DNA of 6,878 nt, taken from the NCBI GenBank assembly GCA_029287105.1, contig JARFRT010000450.1:1-6878 (forward strand), given 5' to 3'. Made by a program: the position numbers and the translations under genes. Source of the DNA: Akkermansiaceae bacterium (GTDB lineage Bacteria; Verrucomicrobiota; Verrucomicrobiia; Verrucomicrobiales; Akkermansiaceae). The notes under the pieces are model-generated. The model made no database searches. It saw nothing but the letters and a program-made list of their open reading frames with translations, and had not been told where the DNA came from. Shown here piece after piece: positions 5,456-6,878 of this stretch (positions are counted from its first letter, which is position 1; each line of letters begins with the position of its first letter).

Positions 5456-5791
5456 ATGAAACGGGCCCCGACCGCATTTGAACAGCGTGTCTACGACCTT
5501 GTCAGCCGCGTTCCGGCCGGGAAAGTCGTGACCTATGCGGCGCTGGCGCGCGCGCTCAACTGCGGCTCGGCCCAAGCCGTCGGCCAGGCGCTCAGACGCA
5601 ACCCGTTTGCCCCGGAGGTGCCGTGCCACCGGGTGATCAGGACCGACCTGACCATCGGTGGCTACGCGGGCAAAACCGACGGCGCCAAGCTCCGCAAAAA
5701 AATCGCCCTGCTCCGGGCCGAAGCGGTCGAGTTTGACCCGCACGGGGCACTGCTTACCGAGCAGGCGGTGATGACAAAATGGGCGAAGTGA
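5456..5791 (+). CDS. MGMT-family DNA alkyl-repair protein, short form with active-site Cys
   Basis: This 111-residue protein matches the C-terminal DNA-binding and active-site domain of O6-methylguanine-DNA methyltransferase, which transfers an alkyl group from guanine to its own Cys. The PCHRV motif at 56-60 keeps the acceptor Cys57, unlike alkyltransferase-like (ATL) proteins, which usually have Trp there. Other family positions are present: Tyr28 in TYAALA, Asn49 in the NP pair, Tyr70 in IGGY and Glu89 near the C-terminus. The helix-turn-helix segment GSAQAVGQALRRNP (37-50) has Gln40 where human MGMT has its arginine finger (Arg128). The N-terminal domain of Ogt/Ada-type enzymes is absent. 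A methyltransferase or a damage-recognition role is possible. It follows the lipoprotein gene by 12 bp and ends 31 bp from a convergent gene. Confidence 0.88.
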   Translation: MKRAPTAFEQRVYDLVSRVPAGKVVTYAALARALNCGSAQAVGQALRRNPFAPEVPCHRVIRTDLTIGGYAGKTDGAKLRKKIALLRAEAVEFDPHGALLTEQAVMTKWAK

Positions 5792-5805
5792 CAGGCGGAC
5801 AGGCG
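5790..5805. repeat. 8-bp tandem duplication at the end of the MGMT-family gene
   Basis: GACAGGCG occurs twice back to back (5790-5797 and 5798-5805). The first copy includes the last two bases of the TGA stop codon. It lies in the 31-bp gap between convergent genes. It may be a small slippage duplication; no terminator hairpin is visible in the gap. Confidence 0.5.
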
Positions 5806-5822
5806 GAAATCATCCCGTTGCC

Positions 5823-6500
5823 TCACTCCACGATGATGTACCACAGTGGGGAGATGCCCCAGCGTGATGCCGTTGCGTAAGTCACCTTCAGCCCGCATGA
5901 TTCGACCTCTTGCTTGAGCTGGTTCATGGAGACTCCGACCCTGTCGTCAAAACGGCGCCTGCGGACGTATTTGCCGATTTTGCGAAAGGCCATGGAGGTC
6001 GAAAAACTATTGAAAAAGGAAATGACAATGGATCCTTTGCTGATTCGGCGCAGCTCGGACAAGGCCTTGACCCGGTCGGTCGCCTCGGTGAAGTGATGGA
6101 ATAGGCGGTTGCATACCACGCTGTCGAATTGGCCTTCGGTGAAGCCGGAGTCGAAGACGTCACTTTCATAGAACTGCACGGCGACGGCCCGGGGCGGGCC
6201 GTTGCCCGTATTCGCGGAGGCCAGCTTCACCATCGAGGCCGCTCCATCAGCCCCTGAGATCATGACAAATTTCTCTTGGAGCAGCTTGGTCAGCCTGCCT
6301 GTGCCGCAGGGGAAATCCAGCACGTGGGCATCGACTGGGATTTTTTCCAAGCACCGGAGGATGGCATTTTTCTCGCGTTGATCCCGCTTGTTGTTTTCCC
6401 GGTATTCCGAGGGATACCTTGATGCCGCTAGTTCGGCTTTGAAACGATCACAATTCCTTCTCGTTTGTGTATCGACCAGAGTGTGTGTGACTTGACTCAT
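5823..6500 (-). CDS. Class I SAM-dependent methyltransferase
   Basis: This 225-residue protein has the Rossmann-like fold of class I methyltransferases. The SAM-binding motif I is VLDFPCGTGRL (60-70), an acidic second strand follows (GADGAASM, 83-90), then the post-I region ESDVFD (112-117) and motif DSVVCNRLFHHF (126-137). A basic patch, KYVRRRRFDDR (178-188), and a C-terminal strand ending SPLWYIIVE complete it. There is no signal peptide, so it is probably cytoplasmic. The substrate cannot be told from sequence; small molecules or lipid and envelope precursors are options. The ATG at 6500 is preferred over in-frame ATGs at 6560 and 6608, because the candidate promoter lies between them and the upstream translation looks non-coding. 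It is convergent with the MGMT-family gene and separated by 241 bp from the RDD gene upstream. Confidence 0.88.
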   Translation of the reverse strand: MSQVTHTLVDTQTRRNCDRFKAELAASRYPSEYRENNKRDQREKNAILRCLEKIPVDAHVLDFPCGTGRLTKLLQEKFVMISGADGAASMVKLASANTGNGPPRAVAVQFYESDVFDSGFTEGQFDSVVCNRLFHHFTEATDRVKALSELRRISKGSIVISFFNSFSTSMAFRKIGKYVRRRRFDDRVGVSMNQLKQEVESCGLKVTYATASRWGISPLWYIIVE

Positions 6501-6527
6501 AATAAACCGCGACGATAGCCGGAAATA

Positions 6528-6564
6528 ATGATAAGCCGATGATAAAGTTGTGACATTCATGTCA
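6528..6564 (-). promoter_or_regulatory. Candidate promoter with overlapping inverted repeat, methyltransferase gene
   Basis: Read on the minus strand, ATGTCA (6551-6556; 4 of 6 consensus) and TATCAT (6528-6533; 5 of 6) are separated by 17 bp, giving a predicted start near 6521 and a leader of about 20 bases before the ATG at 6500. The -35 hexamer is one arm of a perfect 6-2-6 inverted repeat, TGACAT-TC-ATGTCA (6551-6564 as written on the plus strand), which could be an operator that blocks polymerase. No Shine-Dalgarno sequence precedes the ATG. Confidence 0.45.
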
Positions 6565-6629
6565 GTACGACCAAGCCAGGGGGGGCAACCGTGAAATACG
6601 CGAAACACGCAAAAAATGGGCTTTCTGAC

Positions 6630-6671
6630 GATGCTTCGGCAGGGCTGTGCCGCGGCACGCCATGCGGCATC
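6630..6671. terminator. Palindromic element between the RDD and methyltransferase genes
   Basis: An outer pair, GATGC (6630-6634) with GCATC (6667-6671), encloses a perfect 12-bp palindrome, GTGCCGCGGCAC (6647-6658), flanked by GGC and GCC, which allows a GC-rich hairpin. It lies 70 bp after the RDD stop codon on the minus strand. A run of six T follows on that strand (6611-6616), but 13 bases beyond the stem, so it is at best an irregular terminator for the RDD gene. The rest of 6609-6741 shows nothing else I can support. Confidence 0.35.
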
Positions 6672-6741
6672 AAGCGGGATAAAGTATCAGGATGAGCAAG
6701 CTGATTGTGCTGCTCGGGCGGTTCAAGAGACGGGGGTCGGG

Positions 6742-6878
6742 TTACAACGAAGGGTTCCTGTTGATCACGATGGAGCCCGCCATGTGATCATGCACGCAGC
6801 GCTTTTCCGCGCCAAAAATAAAGAGTGCATCAATCAGCCCGAAAAGCGGGACGTAGCTGAGCAGAGAGGTGAGGGCAA
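6742..6878 (-). CDS. RDD-family membrane protein, C-terminal fragment
   Basis: An open frame enters from the right edge of the window and ends at a TAA at 6742-6744. The 44 visible codons encode a hydrophobic helix (ALTSLLSYVPLFGLIDALFI) followed by FGAEKRCVHDHMAGSIVINR. The pattern of a membrane helix, then a basic residue pair, (L/V)HD, and (L/M)AG with a following hydrophobic strand, is the usual C-terminal end of the RDD family of small membrane proteins, some of which have been linked to ion transport. The 5' part lies outside the window, so length and start are unknown. It is on the same strand as the methyltransferase gene, but the 241-bp gap makes a shared transcript doubtful. The family call rests on a short segment. 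Confidence 0.72.
   Translation of the reverse strand, partial: ALTSLLSYVPLFGLIDALFIFGAEKRCVHDHMAGSIVINRNPSL

Noticed and set aside
4970..5743. Minus-strand open frame of 257 codons opposite the lipoprotein and MGMT genes
   Set aside because: It spans two supported plus-strand genes and the gap between them. The His/Arg-rich translation has no recognisable motif.
5456..5791. Alkyltransferase-like (ATL) protein
   Set aside because: ATL proteins usually have Trp in place of the active-site Cys. Here the motif is PCHRV, so I named it as an MGMT-family protein and noted the ambiguity.
6501..6608. N-terminal extension of the methyltransferase to ATGs at 6560 or 6608
   Set aside because: The candidate promoter and inverted repeat lie within it, and the added residues do not look like part of a methyltransferase fold.
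6693..6787. Small plus-strand frame of 31 codons near the right edge
   Set aside because: It overlaps the end of the RDD gene antisense and has no supporting feature.

Overview
The window is a bacterial contig end with dense, GC-rich coding sequence. No rRNA, tRNA, insertion sequence or CRISPR array is visible. The gene set points to a Verrucomicrobiota-type (PVC group) organism, with moderate confidence. The hints are a Tat-exported Gfo/Idh/MocA oxidoreductase paired with a DoxX-like membrane protein, a stand-alone FucU, and near absence of Shine-Dalgarno sequences. This placement rests on gene types only, since no phylogenetic marker is present.

Layout. Bases 1-42 are not genomic: 10-42 match the Illumina Nextera Read 1 transposase adapter. 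Then come two minus-strand genes read as one unit: a DoxX-like membrane protein (1436-1957) followed by the Tat-exported oxidoreductase (58-1380). A candidate promoter with an 11-bp tandem repeat lies at 1989-2028. A spacer with a hairpin (2165-2191) separates them from a second minus-strand cluster: fucU (4204-4638), rsuA (3456-4193) and a DUF445/YjiN-like membrane protein (2210-3490). A 250-bp divergent region leads to a plus-strand pair: an unrecognised lipoprotein (4889-5443) and a short MGMT-family protein (5456-5791). Facing them is a minus-strand SAM-dependent methyltransferase (5823-6500) with its own candidate promoter overlapping an inverted repeat. The right edge holds the 3' end of a minus-strand RDD-family membrane protein (6742-6878).

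How the genes may work together. The fucU cluster joins sugar anomer conversion (FucU), 16S rRNA modification (RsuA) and an envelope-associated membrane protein (DUF445). The spacing is operon-like, but no shared pathway is evident. The oxidoreductase and DoxX pair could be an exported redox enzyme with a membrane partner, which is inference. The lipoprotein and MGMT genes are 12 bp apart and probably co-transcribed.

I see no clearly new defence, mobile or biosynthetic system. The points most worth a second look are the adapter artefact, the oxidoreductase-DoxX pairing, the substituted arginine finger in the MGMT protein, the operator-like repeats at two promoters, and the G-poor, SD-less leaders.
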